Positions 1-4,888 of a stretch of DNA of 37,882 bases are shown here, piece after piece (positions within the stretch are counted from its first letter, which is position 1; every line of letters begins with the position of its first letter). The notes beneath the pieces are model-generated. The model worked only from the letters and a program-made list of their open reading frames with translations, did no database searches and had not been told where the DNA came from. The stretch is from a virus. The stretch covers positions 1 through 37,882 of the IMG/VR virus record IMGVR_UViG_3300020392_000033, one strand, 5' to 3'. Both the position numbers and the translations under genes were made by a program.

Positions 1-2
1 TC

Positions 3-119
3 AAGGAGCAACGCTATCAGGACTTTCAAGAGTGGTTAAACAAATGCCCACTTGTAGTTACTGACTATCAGGACTATACAAATGAATTTGTAGTCACATT
101 CAATCTGGAGGCCGACTAA
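3..119 (+). CDS. Partial small hypothetical protein (3' end only)
   Basis: The last 38 codons of a reading frame entering from the left edge, ending in TAA. It contains an F-x-E-W-L segment followed by a C-P-L-V-V-x-D-Y stretch and has an acidic end. The stop overlaps the next start as TAATG, the coupling used throughout this gene chain, which supports it being translated. I do not recognise a family. The start lies outside the window, so full length is unknown. Confidence 0.55.
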   Translation, partial: KEQRYQDFQEWLNKCPLVVTDYQDYTNEFVVTFNLEAD

Positions 120-340
120 TGACTAAGGACAAATTAATTCACAACACTAAAACTTCACTCAGAGAGGAAGCAAAAGAGTATCTACCCACAGTCAAGGAAT
201 TTTATCCACACTTAGATGATTTACTGTTAGATCGTATATCTAAGTATTGTGTAGTCTATTCCAAAGGGAAGGATAAGGCAAGCATACGTCAGGCAATCAA
301 CGATTTTGAGGAAGCATTTGATGAGGAACTCACACAATGA
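119..340 (+). CDS. Small hypothetical protein (73 aa)
   Basis: A 73-residue charged protein with no signal peptide or membrane segment. It looks helical: an acidic/aliphatic middle (YPHLDDLLLDRISKY) is followed by a basic patch (SKGKDKASIRQ) and an acidic tail. The start overlaps the upstream stop (TAATG) and its own stop overlaps the next start (ATGA), so it sits inside a translationally coupled chain of small genes. I recognise no family or catalytic motif. The gene call is reasonable from coupling and codon use; the function is unknown. Confidence 0.65.
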   Translation: MTKDKLIHNTKTSLREEAKEYLPTVKEFYPHLDDLLLDRISKYCVVYSKGKDKASIRQAINDFEEAFDEELTQ

Positions 341-510
341 AAATAGAAGTCAACAAAGAACAACTTGAACTGCTCAAATATGCCATACTATGGTATGAGT
401 GTAATGATGAGCAAGAAGAGAGAGTATGTGAAGAGTTAGAAACTAAACTCTATCATGCACAGGAACAGGACTTACTCAGAACAGTCACAACTATCGGAGA
501 CTTAATTTAA
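337..510 (+). CDS. Small hypothetical protein (57 aa)
   Basis: A 57-residue, strongly acidic, probably all-helical protein, rich in Glu and Leu (EQLELLKYAILWYE, then an ERVCEELETKL helix). The ATG overlaps the upstream stop (ATGA) and the stop overlaps the next ATG (TAATG), leaving no gap on either side. This packing is the main evidence that it is real. No domain recognised. An isolated Trp-Tyr pair in the first helix may be a small hydrophobic contact surface. Confidence 0.6.
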   Translation: MKIEVNKEQLELLKYAILWYECNDEQEERVCEELETKLYHAQEQDLLRTVTTIGDLI

Positions 511-734
511 TGGATCACAACTTTAAAGACATTCTACACAATGTTGACATGACCGAAGGACAAATCAGCACCATTCTATATTGTCTTGAGGGATATATGC
601 AAGGCAATGATGATGAGAAATTGGTAAAGGAAATGGAGGACATTTTTGTAATACTGGAAGGTGTGATTGATCGGTTCTATGACAAGATGGAAAAGGCACA
701 GGCAAAACAACCTGTTGCAGAGTGGACAGACTAA
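510..734 (+). CDS. Small acidic hypothetical protein (74 aa)
   Basis: A 74-residue acidic helical protein, starting at the ATG that overlaps the preceding stop. Two amphipathic helices are likely, one around ILYCLEGYMQG and one through VKEMEDIFVILEGVIDRFYDKMEKAQ. No membrane segment or known motif. It ends the first coupled chain: the next gene has its own promoter, whose -35 box lies inside the last codons of this gene. Function unknown. Confidence 0.65.
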   Translation: MDHNFKDILHNVDMTEGQISTILYCLEGYMQGNDDEKLVKEMEDIFVILEGVIDRFYDKMEKAQAKQPVAEWTD

Positions 735-751
735 ACTCTTTCATGTATAAT
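723..751 (+). promoter_or_regulatory. Predicted sigma70-type promoter, TGGACA-17-TATAAT
   Basis: TGGACA at 723-728, a 17-base spacer, then TATAAT at 746-751. A start site near 757-759 would give a leader of about 18 nt before the ATG at 776. The sequence after the -10 (TTAATAGTAT) resembles that after the -10 boxes at 5396 and 5693, suggesting a shared phage early promoter form. Confidence 0.6.
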
Positions 752-775
752 TAATAGTATCAGGCTAAATCTTTC

Positions 776-1126
776 ATGTCAACGTCAGAACTTAACAAAC
801 TCAAAAATGCTCAATACCATTTAGATGAACTGGAAAAGATGATTTCAGAAAATAAATGGTATTCACATTTATATCAACATATTGCAGCTGTAGAGGGAGA
901 ACTTCAAAGACAGGTCAATATCTTAGAAAACTTACCAAAGGCAAAAACAGAGGATATAAAGGATACAGAGAAACTCTATGATGTATTAGAGAATCAAACT
1001 ACTGGATATTTTCTTCCAGATACTTCATATTCTTCGCTCACGAGGGTGGGCGCGGCCCAAAAATATGAGGAATTACTCTCAAGCGGAGTGTCACCAAATG
1101 ATATAAAGATCAAGAGAGTCAAGTAA
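776..1126 (+). CDS. Hypothetical protein (116 aa), helical N-terminus
   Basis: A 116-residue protein, the first gene behind the promoter at 723-751. Residues 1-60 look like one or two long helices (LNKLKNAQYHLDELEKMI, then VEGELQRQVNILENL), possibly a short coiled coil. Residues 75-116 are a more polar tail ending SPNDIKIKRVK. Its stop overlaps the next ATG. A short GC-rich patch near 1040-1060 stands out from the AT-rich surroundings but stays in frame. No family recognised. Confidence 0.65.
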   Translation: MSTSELNKLKNAQYHLDELEKMISENKWYSHLYQHIAAVEGELQRQVNILENLPKAKTEDIKDTEKLYDVLENQTTGYFLPDTSYSSLTRVGAAQKYEELLSSGVSPNDIKIKRVK

Positions 1127-1443
1127 TGTATGAACCAAAAGTTGATGATTATGTCATTTGGACTACAGAACTTGGTCAGGTACATGAGGGGTGGGTATAT
1201 TTTGTAGGAGAGGAGTCTCAACCAAAACGTGGGTGGCCGACTCATCAAACTTATCTGACGATTGAAATCGGCACGAAACCCAAACCATATTGCACATTGA
1301 CAAACGATAAACTTCATAAGAAAATACATATCTTACTATGTTGTTACAAGTATCAATGGGGAGAATTGCAATTTGTAAAAAGACGTAAGAGTAAGTATGA
1401 TGATACTGAACCTGATGTAATTATTGAGTATGGCAATGAATAA
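1126..1443 (+). CDS. Hypothetical protein (105 aa), beta-rich small protein
   Basis: A 105-residue protein coupled to the upstream gene (TAATG). The N-terminus (YEPKVDDYVIWTTELGQVHEGWVYFVG) looks like a small SH3-like or Tudor-like beta barrel: a hydrophobic strand, a turn, then a G-x-V-x-x-G-W-V strand. The middle has a short Cys pair (LLCCYKYQWG). The 3' end overlaps the start of the nucleotidyltransferase-cupin gene. The barrel reading is inference from strand patterning; function unknown. Confidence 0.6.
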   Translation: MYEPKVDDYVIWTTELGQVHEGWVYFVGEESQPKRGWPTHQTYLTIEIGTKPKPYCTLTNDKLHKKIHILLCCYKYQWGELQFVKRRKSKYDDTEPDVIIEYGNE

Positions 1444-2209
1444 AGAAAAAGTTGTATTAGTCACAGGAGGATTTGATCCGATACATGGTGGTCATGTCAA
1501 ATACTTTTCAGATGCAAAAAAACTTGGAGACAAATTGATCGTGGGTCTTAACTCAGATCATTGGCTGACACGCAAAAAAGGTCAACCATTTATGAACTTG
1601 GAGAACAGAGCAATCATTATACAGAGTCTTAATATGGTAGATGAGGTTATCATGTATAATGATGAAGATGATACGTCATGTCATGCTATCGAACAAGTAT
1701 TACATCATCATGATGAAGTCATCTTTGCAAATGGAGGAGATCGAATCATATTAAACATACCTGAGTATGAAAGTTTTAAAGATGATGAGAGAGTGAAGTT
1801 TGTATGCAATGTTGGAGGAGATAAGACAGAAAGTAGTAGTTGGTTACTGGATAAGTGGAAGAGTCCTACCACAATACGCAAATGGGGATACTATAAAGAA
1901 TTGTATATGGGAAAGGGATATAAAGTTAAAGAATTAGTGATTAAACCATTTTCATGTCTGTCAATGCAGAGACATGAACACCGATCTGAACTATGGAATT
2001 TAGTTAGCGGAAGTGCAGAAATACACATGGGAATCGGAGAGAATAAGATGGTATATGAACTGAGTGATAGTGCAAGTGTTTTAATTGAAAAGGGAGAATG
2101 GCACATGGGTTGTAACATGACTGATAAACCAGCCCATATAGTGGAAATATGGAGAGGAGATAACGATAAATTGACTGAAAATGACATCGAAAGAATCAAG
2201 ATAGATTGA
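1436..2209 (+). CDS. RfaE2-type nucleotidyltransferase fused to ManC-type cupin
   Basis: A 257-residue fusion. Residues 5-145 form a cytidylyltransferase-like domain: the HxGH motif is H17-G-G-H20, followed by an RfaE2-like R-K-K-G-Q-P segment at 46-51 with downstream R58, and an SSSWLL segment (133-138) where the ISTS-type signature belongs. Relatives join a nucleotide to a sugar or polyol phosphate. Residues 148-250 match the C-terminal cupin of type II mannose-6-phosphate isomerases (RKWGYY, GKGYKVKELVIKP, then QRHEHRSELW and GEWH; likely metal ligands H180, H182 and H223). I infer a role in making or modifying an activated sugar for host-surface or virion glycans. ATGs at 1424 and 1430 are also in frame; 1436 is chosen because the domain starts at once and it gives the shorter overlap. 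Confidence 0.85.
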   Translation: MNKEKVVLVTGGFDPIHGGHVKYFSDAKKLGDKLIVGLNSDHWLTRKKGQPFMNLENRAIIIQSLNMVDEVIMYNDEDDTSCHAIEQVLHHHDEVIFANGGDRIILNIPEYESFKDDERVKFVCNVGGDKTESSSWLLDKWKSPTTIRKWGYYKELYMGKGYKVKELVIKPFSCLSMQRHEHRSELWNLVSGSAEIHMGIGENKMVYELSDSASVLIEKGEWHMGCNMTDKPAHIVEIWRGDNDKLTENDIERIKID

Positions 2210-2319
2210 CTCAATATGAGGGCAAAAAGGTGGTGGATTTTAAGGTTATCATCAAACGAAGGTAAAAGGGCGAAATGTATCATATTATACCAATATCGGG
2301 GTATTTTACTTTAAAAAAC

Positions 2320-2341
2320 ATTTAAAAAACCTTTTTTAAAT
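2320..2341. repeat. AT-only inverted repeat
   Basis: ATTTAAAAAA at 2320-2329 and TTTTTTAAAT at 2332-2341 are perfect reverse complements separated by CC. As RNA this gives a weak A-U hairpin ending in a U run, so it may act as a weak terminator for the 776-2209 transcript. It abuts TATAAATG. Confidence 0.5.
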
Positions 2342-2358
2342 ATAAATGAGTGTTTTAT

Positions 2359-2368
2359 ACCGATCGGT
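2359..2368. repeat. 10-bp perfect palindrome ACCGATCGGT
   Basis: A perfect palindrome in non-coding DNA just downstream of a near-late-promoter box. It could be a dimeric regulator site, but only a single copy is present. Confidence 0.35.
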
Positions 2369-2544
2369 AGTCTGGATAGAATCTCTAGGTATTCTAAGTG
2401 GAATCTATACTCATTGAGGGTGTTAAATTCATGTAGAAATGTAGCCATCTGATGCAAGTTTAGCGAGCGTAGCATAAGGATCGGAGTTTGTCAAGTTTTT
2501 CGGAATTTTTTTGGTCAGAGAACCCACACAATTCTCATAAAATG

Positions 2545-2552
2545 TATAAATA
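2545..2552 (+). promoter_or_regulatory. T4-type late promoter box TATAAATA
   Basis: An exact TATAAATA, identical to the boxes upstream of genes 25 and 8. It lies about 20 nt before a separate consensus sigma70 promoter, so the 2626 ORF region may be transcribed both early and late. Confidence 0.5.
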
Positions 2553-2568
2553 ATAACTGTCCTTATAG

Positions 2569-2597
2569 TTGACAGATATATGAATCTCGACTATAAT
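2569..2597 (+). promoter_or_regulatory. Perfect-consensus sigma70 promoter TTGACA-17-TATAAT
   Basis: TTGACA at 2569-2574, exactly 17 bases, then TATAAT at 2592-2597. Both hexamers and the spacing match the bacterial consensus with no mismatch, so it should be strong for host RNA polymerase. The expected start is near 2604, about 22 nt before the ATG at 2626. The first TCTCGAC repeat sits in the spacer, directly against the -10 box. Confidence 0.75.
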
Positions 2598-2770
2598 AAG
2601 AATAAGCAAATCTAGACGAGAACTTATGGAAACTTATCTCGACTATGATATGTCATATGCAGATGATCTCGACGATGATTGGACATACGATCTCGACGAA
2701 GACTACAGCCATAGTCATATGAATCTCGACTATGCTGAGTTAGCATATAGGCATTATGCTTAATCTCGAC
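2585..2770 (+). repeat. Cluster of six TCTCGAC direct repeats
   Basis: TCTCGAC occurs at 2585, 2637, 2667, 2691, 2724 and 2764 (spacings 52, 30, 24, 33 and 40). Four copies fall in one frame of the 2626 ORF and encode x-Leu-Asp; one is in the promoter spacer and one just past the stop. Five CATATG palindromes (2654, 2716, 2779, 2799, 2831) are interspersed. Copies outside the ORF argue that protein repeats alone do not explain the pattern. Confidence 0.7.
2626..2763 (+). CDS. Acidic repeat micro-protein (45 aa)
   Basis: A 45-residue ORF about 22 nt downstream of the expected start of the perfect-consensus promoter. It is extremely acidic and Tyr-rich, with four loose repeats of (Y/D/N)-L-D-(Y/D/E): YLDYD, DLDDD, DLDED and NLDYA. 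It has no Lys and a single Arg near the C-terminus. Such a sheet of negative charge is known for DNA-mimic and anti-restriction proteins as a class, but no specific family is recognised. There is no clear Shine-Dalgarno. The repeats coincide with the TCTCGAC elements, so either the protein or the RNA may be the selected product. Confidence 0.5.
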   Translation: METYLDYDMSYADDLDDDWTYDLDEDYSHSHMNLDYAELAYRHYA

Positions 2771-2815
2771 GAGATGTGCATATGATGGGGGTCATGTGCA
2801 TATGGGCTCGAGATT
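2762..2815 (+). repeat. Inverted repeat enclosing an 11-bp direct repeat
   Basis: AATCTCGA at 2762-2769 is the reverse complement of TCGAGATT at 2808-2815. Between them ATGTGCATATG occurs twice (2774-2784 and 2794-2804), 20 bases apart. An RNA through here could form a long imperfect hairpin. It lies immediately after the stop of the 45-aa ORF. Confidence 0.5.
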
Positions 2816-2913
2816 GGATGTGCATGTTCACATATGCAAGTATGCTCAATTACTTGCACGAGATCATGCACGGGTTCGTCGCACATATTCATAGTACATA
2901 CGCATACGTGTAG
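2782..2913 (+). CDS. Possible Met/His/Cys-rich micro-protein (43 aa)
   Basis: An open frame of 43 codons starting MMGVMCIWARDWMCMF, with 7 Met, 2 Cys and 4 His and a hydrophobic, aromatic character. It follows the acidic ORF by 18 nt on the same predicted transcript, and ends before the terminator at 2970. There is no clear ribosome site, and the composition follows the CATATG/GTGCAT repeats of the DNA, so it may be a chance frame in structured RNA. Confidence 0.25.
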   Translation: MMGVMCIWARDWMCMFTYASMLNYLHEIMHGFVAHIHSTYAYV

Positions 2914-2969
2914 GTGAGTGGGTGAACTAGAGTAAGACATAATATGTGTGTAACATTTTATACTTCAAT

Positions 2970-3018
2970 ACTGACACATGCAAGGATTTCGGTCAATCGC
3001 CCCTGTGTCAGTTTTTTT
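2970..3018 (+). terminator. Intrinsic terminator, 9-bp perfect stem plus T7
   Basis: ACTGACACA (2970-2978) pairs perfectly with TGTGTCAGT (3004-3012), followed by a T run at 3012-3018. The loop is 25 nt, long for a terminator. It would end the transcript from 2604 at about 410 nt. Confidence 0.7.
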
Positions 3019-3248
3019 ATTGGCATAGGGGATGACTATGATATGTGTCAGTGGACAAATTGTCACAGCGAAACTTGACCGGCAATATTACAAAAGATTA
3101 CAAATATTATATCAAGGCAGGATGAGTGGCGAAGGTTGTTCAGTAGTGCTACCCCGCACCCTTTGTTTCTTGTTATATTCATTATAATTCATGATATGAT
3201 GAGAATCAACATGTATTGTGCCACTAATATTACTGTCACACTGGCTGG
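3019..3248 (+). other. Intergenic region without a convincing gene
   Basis: About 230 bases with no supportable + strand ORF. A 74-codon open frame on the opposite strand (3112-3336) crosses the promoter and start of the 3305 gene. It has an LDHLVPKS segment faintly like an HNH nuclease core, but no start signal or neighbours support it. No RNA gene seen. Confidence 0.4.
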
Positions 3249-3276
3249 TTGACTTTGGCACAAGATGATCTAATAT
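3249..3276 (+). promoter_or_regulatory. Predicted sigma70 promoter TTGACT-16-TAATAT
   Basis: TTGACT at 3249-3254 and TAATAT at 3271-3276 with 16 bases between, upstream of the 43-aa gene at 3305. A five-C run at 3292-3296 lies between the predicted start and the ATG, as for the genes that follow. Confidence 0.5.
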
Positions 3277-3304
3277 TGGATTGAAGTTAAACCCCCTAAA
3301 TTTT

Positions 3305-3436
3305 ATGAAACTCAATCGCAAAGAATATGAACTCATGTATGACGCATTTCAATACATGGAGTTCAAGATGAACAGAGATCAGAAAGAGATGGCAGATCAA
3401 ATATTAGATAGAGCATTTAACGAACCAGTTGAATAA
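3305..3436 (+). CDS. Small hypothetical protein (43 aa)
   Basis: A 43-residue ORF, mixed charge and Met-rich (KEYELMYDAFQYMEFKM), likely a pair of helices. It is the first of eight genes in this stretch whose ATG is preceded by a run of five or six C (here 3292-3296, ending 8 nt before the ATG) instead of a Shine-Dalgarno. It has its own promoter and is followed by a GC-rich hairpin, so it looks like a one-gene transcription unit. No family recognised. Confidence 0.6.
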   Translation: MKLNRKEYELMYDAFQYMEFKMNRDQKEMADQILDRAFNEPVE

Positions 3437-3445
3437 CTGTCACAA

Positions 3446-3473
3446 CCCCCCGTTGCATTTTTGTTGCGGGGGG
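3446..3473 (+). terminator. CCCCCCG/CGGGGGG stem-loop
   Basis: CCCCCCG at 3446-3452 pairs with CGGGGGG at 3467-3473 over a 14-nt loop, 9 nt after the stop of the 3305 gene. There is no long U tract; the next bases are the TATAAT of the following promoter. The -35 box of that promoter (TTGCAT) is in the loop, so terminator and promoter overlap. Confidence 0.55.
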
Positions 3474-3481
3474 ATTATAAT
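3453..3481 (+). promoter_or_regulatory. Predicted promoter TTGCAT-17-TATAAT
   Basis: TTGCAT at 3453-3458, 17 bases, TATAAT at 3476-3481. It drives the 3507 gene; a five-C run at 3494-3498 lies 12 nt after the -10. Confidence 0.6.
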
Positions 3482-3506
3482 GAAATCAATTAACCCCCTT
3501 ATTATT

Positions 3507-3635
3507 ATGAGTCATCAAGCAAACGTTGAATTACTTGAGTCAATCTTTGAAGAGGTGCAGGAGTCATTCCCCTACCTAGATGAAGAGAAACAGATCGAAA
3601 TTGCAAACAATCGTTTTTGGGATTTAGCACAGTGA
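3507..3635 (+). CDS. Small hypothetical protein (42 aa)
   Basis: A 42-residue acidic protein (MSHQANVELLESIFEEV, then YLDEEKQIEIANNRFWDLA), probably two helices. The frame is open further upstream, but the ATG at 3507 is chosen because upstream in-frame starts would put the promoter and the C run inside the gene. It also places the C run (3494-3498) 8 nt before the ATG, as for the 3305 and 4416 genes. No family recognised. Confidence 0.6.
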   Translation: MSHQANVELLESIFEEVQESFPYLDEEKQIEIANNRFWDLAQ

Positions 3636-3675
3636 TTAAACTTATCGTAATTATTCTTATCATTTTCTTTTTATA

Positions 3676-3780
3676 ATGGAACTTTTTATTCTCATCGGTG
3701 GTCTTTACTCATTGTACACAGTGGGCATGGCCATAGCCACGGAACTTGACTACAGAGAAATGAACAGGAGTAAGAAGTAG
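3676..3780 (+). CDS. Tiny predicted membrane protein (34 aa)
   Basis: A 34-residue ORF with one hydrophobic helix (LFILIGGLYSLYTVGMAIA) and a charged C-terminus (DYREMNRSKK), so probably a single-pass inner-membrane peptide with its basic end in the cytoplasm. Its ATG overlaps the stop of an even smaller frame, a GTG-started 14-residue hydrophobic peptide at 3632-3676. That frame itself overlaps the stop of the 3507 gene. This chain of couplings supports translation. Function unknown. Confidence 0.5.
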   Translation: MELFILIGGLYSLYTVGMAIATELDYREMNRSKK

Positions 3781-3807
3781 GACAGTTAATTAAGTGCACA
3801 CAATCGG

Positions 3808-3836
3808 TTGCAATCCTCTTCAAAATCCCTTATTGT
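3808..3836 (+). promoter_or_regulatory. Predicted promoter TTGCAA-17-TATTGT
   Basis: TTGCAA at 3808-3813 and TATTGT at 3831-3836 with 17 bases between. This puts the start near 3843, the first base of the closing stem of the folded RNA. An alternative -10, TATAAA at 3836-3841, would have a 22-base spacer. Confidence 0.5.
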
Positions 3837-3842
3837 ATAAAA

Positions 3843-3955
3843 GTAGAGAGCGGGGATAGTGAAGAGGGAGACACCGCGTAACCGGTCAGCTGCAGCTTAG
3901 TCCCACCCCTGAAAGCGGAGATCCGCCTTGAAGCATCTCTACAAATCATTTTTTT
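3843..3955 (+). ncRNA. Structured leader or small RNA with multi-branched fold
   Basis: The segment can form a nested multi-branch structure. The closing stem is GTAGAGA (3843-3849) with TCTCTAC (3936-3942). Inside, GGGG (3852-3855) pairs with CCCC (3906-3909) and GGGA (3866-3869) with TCCC (3901-3904). This arm carries two hairpins, ACCG/CGGT (3873-3876, 3883-3886) and AGC/GCT (3888-3890, 3895-3897). A further hairpin GCGG/CCGC (3915-3918, 3923-3926) has an AGAT loop. Seven T follow at 3949-3955. A promoter aligns its start with the first paired base. It could be a riboswitch or attenuator for the 3965 gene, or a free small RNA; I could not match it to a known family by eye. Confidence 0.55.
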
Positions 3956-3964
3956 ACCCCCATC

Positions 3965-4168
3965 ATGAAAGATTATTGGACACAGCCTGAGGGCACTTAT
4001 CGAAAGAAATTTTTCACTCGAAAGAATAGAAAAAAGTGGGTTGACCAGACTTACCTATTTTTTAACCAGATTGAAAAAGATTACAGATTGTTACATAAAC
4101 CATTTAAACCTGTTGTTTATGTTGATAATACATTACAATTAAAGAGAACACAACGAACCCCCCATTAA
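3965..4168 (+). CDS. Small basic hypothetical protein (67 aa)
   Basis: A 67-residue, Lys/Arg- and aromatic-rich protein (YRKKFFTRKNRKKWVDQTYLFF, then KPFKPVVYVD), likely to bind nucleic acid or another acidic partner. That is inference from charge only. The ATG comes 3 nt after the run of five C (3957-3961), itself just after the T run closing the folded RNA. The gene would therefore be controlled by that RNA if the RNA is a leader. The last codons contain the C6 run that precedes the next gene. Confidence 0.6.
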   Translation: MKDYWTQPEGTYRKKFFTRKNRKKWVDQTYLFFNQIEKDYRLLHKPFKPVVYVDNTLQLKRTQRTPH

Positions 4169-4173
4169 TTCAA

Positions 4174-4338
4174 ATGATTAATTACGATCAAAAGGAAGCA
4201 AAAAAAGTTTATAACGCTCTATTAGATTCAAAGGTTGATCTGTTAGAGTATTTCTTAGGCCCTGACCCTAGAAAGTCATCATACTATAAACAACACGTTA
4301 AACGCTACAGAGTGCAATCAATCCTAAATGATTATTAA
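4174..4338 (+). CDS. Small hypothetical protein (54 aa)
   Basis: A 54-residue protein of mixed charge, likely helix-turn-helix in outline: a first helix YDQKEAKKVYNALLDSK, a second around DLLEYFL, a GPDPRKSS turn and a basic tail YKQHVKRYRVQSILNDY. It starts 10 nt after a C6 run (4158-4163) that lies inside the end of the 3965 gene, with 5 nt between the two genes. No family recognised. Its stop codon lies in the stem of the following hairpin. Confidence 0.6.
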   Translation: MINYDQKEAKKVYNALLDSKVDLLEYFLGPDPRKSSYYKQHVKRYRVQSILNDY

Positions 4339-4359
4339 GGATTGTTACAACAACCTTAA
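4335..4359 (+). terminator. Stem-loop across the stop codon of the 4174 gene
   Basis: TTAAGG-A-TTGT (4335-4345, one bulged A) pairs with ACAACCTTAA (4350-4359) over a 4-nt loop. No U tract follows; a promoter does. It may stop read-through or protect the 3' end. Confidence 0.45.
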
Positions 4360-4383
4360 CACCCGCTGCCTATCGGTTATAAT
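4356..4383 (+). promoter_or_regulatory. Predicted promoter TTAACA-16-TATAAT
   Basis: TTAACA at 4356-4361, inside the 3' arm of the hairpin, and TATAAT at 4378-4383 with 16 bases between. The C5 run at 4403-4407 and the ATG at 4416 follow. Confidence 0.55.
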
Positions 4384-4415
4384 AGGTACATAGCAAACGT
4401 TACCCCCTTTAAACT

Positions 4416-4751
4416 ATGCGCAAGATTGAAGAAGAGATGAACAGAGCAATCCGTTACAGACGTAACTTCTCAAAGGCAAACACTTCCGTGAGATGTTTCA
4501 AAACAAACGGTGTTACAACTGATGTAGATGTTTTCTTACATGGCAATCACATTGCTTCACTTGATACAGCAACCAACCAACTCACAATTAAAGACGGTGG
4601 TTGGCAGTCCGTGACCACAAAGTCCAGACTTAACGCAATATTAGATGAGTTTGTTCCCAGTGCCGGCATCTTTCAGAAAGATTGGGTTTGGTACCTATCC
4701 GACAGACTAACAGGTTCAGTTGTTCCTTTCGTATCGGGTATGACACTTTAA
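4416..4751 (+). CDS. Conserved-type phage hypothetical protein (111 aa)
   Basis: A 111-residue protein. The central part reads as two beta strands around a GNHIASLD turn, then GGWQSVTTKSRLNAILDEF (a Trp/Thr-rich turn leading into a helix), then a DWVWYL segment. The G-x-x-I-A ... G-W ... T-T-K-S-R-L-N-A pattern is one I associate with small uncharacterised proteins of marine phages, where it tends to be well conserved; no function is known to me. The start is fixed by the C run (4403-4407) ending 8 nt before it. Confidence 0.7.
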   Translation: MRKIEEEMNRAIRYRRNFSKANTSVRCFKTNGVTTDVDVFLHGNHIASLDTATNQLTIKDGGWQSVTTKSRLNAILDEFVPSAGIFQKDWVWYLSDRLTGSVVPFVSGMTL

Positions 4752-4762
4752 TTAGTGTCTAC

Positions 4763-4789
4763 GGGCTGGTTGTTTTTTGCAACCAGTCC
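4763..4789 (+). terminator. 10-bp stem-loop overlapping the next promoter
   Basis: GGGCTGGTTG (4763-4772) pairs with CAACCAGTCC (4780-4789), one G-U pair, loop TTTTTTG. It is followed by TTTATAATT, so the U-rich tail of the terminator is also the -10 region of the next promoter. Confidence 0.6.
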
Positions 4790-4797
4790 TTTATAAT
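4770..4797 (+). promoter_or_regulatory. Predicted promoter TTGTTT-16-TATAAT
   Basis: TTGTTT at 4770-4775 (inside the hairpin) and TATAAT at 4792-4797 with 16 bases between. The leader from here to the ATG at 4889 is about 85 nt, much longer than for the other small genes. Confidence 0.5.
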
Positions 4798-4805
4798 TAA
4801 GTACA

Positions 4806-4865
4806 TAGGGCAGAGTTAAAGGATGCCGATCCCATAAGCAACTCGGATCTACTCATAAGACCCTA
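4806..4865 (+). promoter_or_regulatory. Possible folded 5' leader of the 4889 gene
   Basis: TAGGG (4806-4810) can pair with CCCTA (4861-4865), enclosing a second pairing of GATCC with GGATC (about 4828-4832 with 4854-4858). The closing stem covers most of the predicted leader and ends 8 nt before the C6 run (4874-4879). The short stems make this weaker than the 3843 structure. Confidence 0.35.
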
Positions 4866-4888
4866 CCAAATTACCCCCCAAAAGAATT

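Larger units (their letters stand above)
2210..2544 (+). other. Intergenic region without a convincing gene
   Basis: About 335 bases with no supportable ORF. It holds an AT-only inverted repeat at 2320-2341 (10-base arms, 2-base loop), a near-match to the late box (TATAAATG at 2341-2348) and a perfect 10-base palindrome ACCGATCGGT at 2359-2368. Short runs of T follow near 2490-2510. No tRNA cloverleaf was seen on either strand. Confidence 0.6.

Noticed and set aside
1035-1065. GC-rich patch in the 776 gene suggesting an insertion
   Set aside because: The frame continues, there are no flanking repeats, and the patch is only about 30 bases.
2585-2770. TCTCGAC cluster as a CRISPR array
   Set aside because: Repeats are only 7 bases and spacings vary from 24 to 52; no leader or cas genes are present.
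2840-2900. GGGTTCGTC resembling a tRNA T-arm
   Set aside because: No acceptor stem, D-arm or anticodon arm could be fitted around it.
2740-2940. Minus-strand Cys/His-rich open frame of 66 codons
   Set aside because: Its composition is the mirror of the GTGCATATG-type repeats on the + strand; no start signal or neighbour supports it.
3112-3336. A 74-codon open frame on the minus strand with LDHLVPKS and a His-rich stretch, faintly like an HNH nuclease core
   Set aside because: It overlaps the promoter and start of the 3305 gene, no other gene is on this strand, and the match is too short. A profile search could rescue it as a homing-endonuclease remnant.
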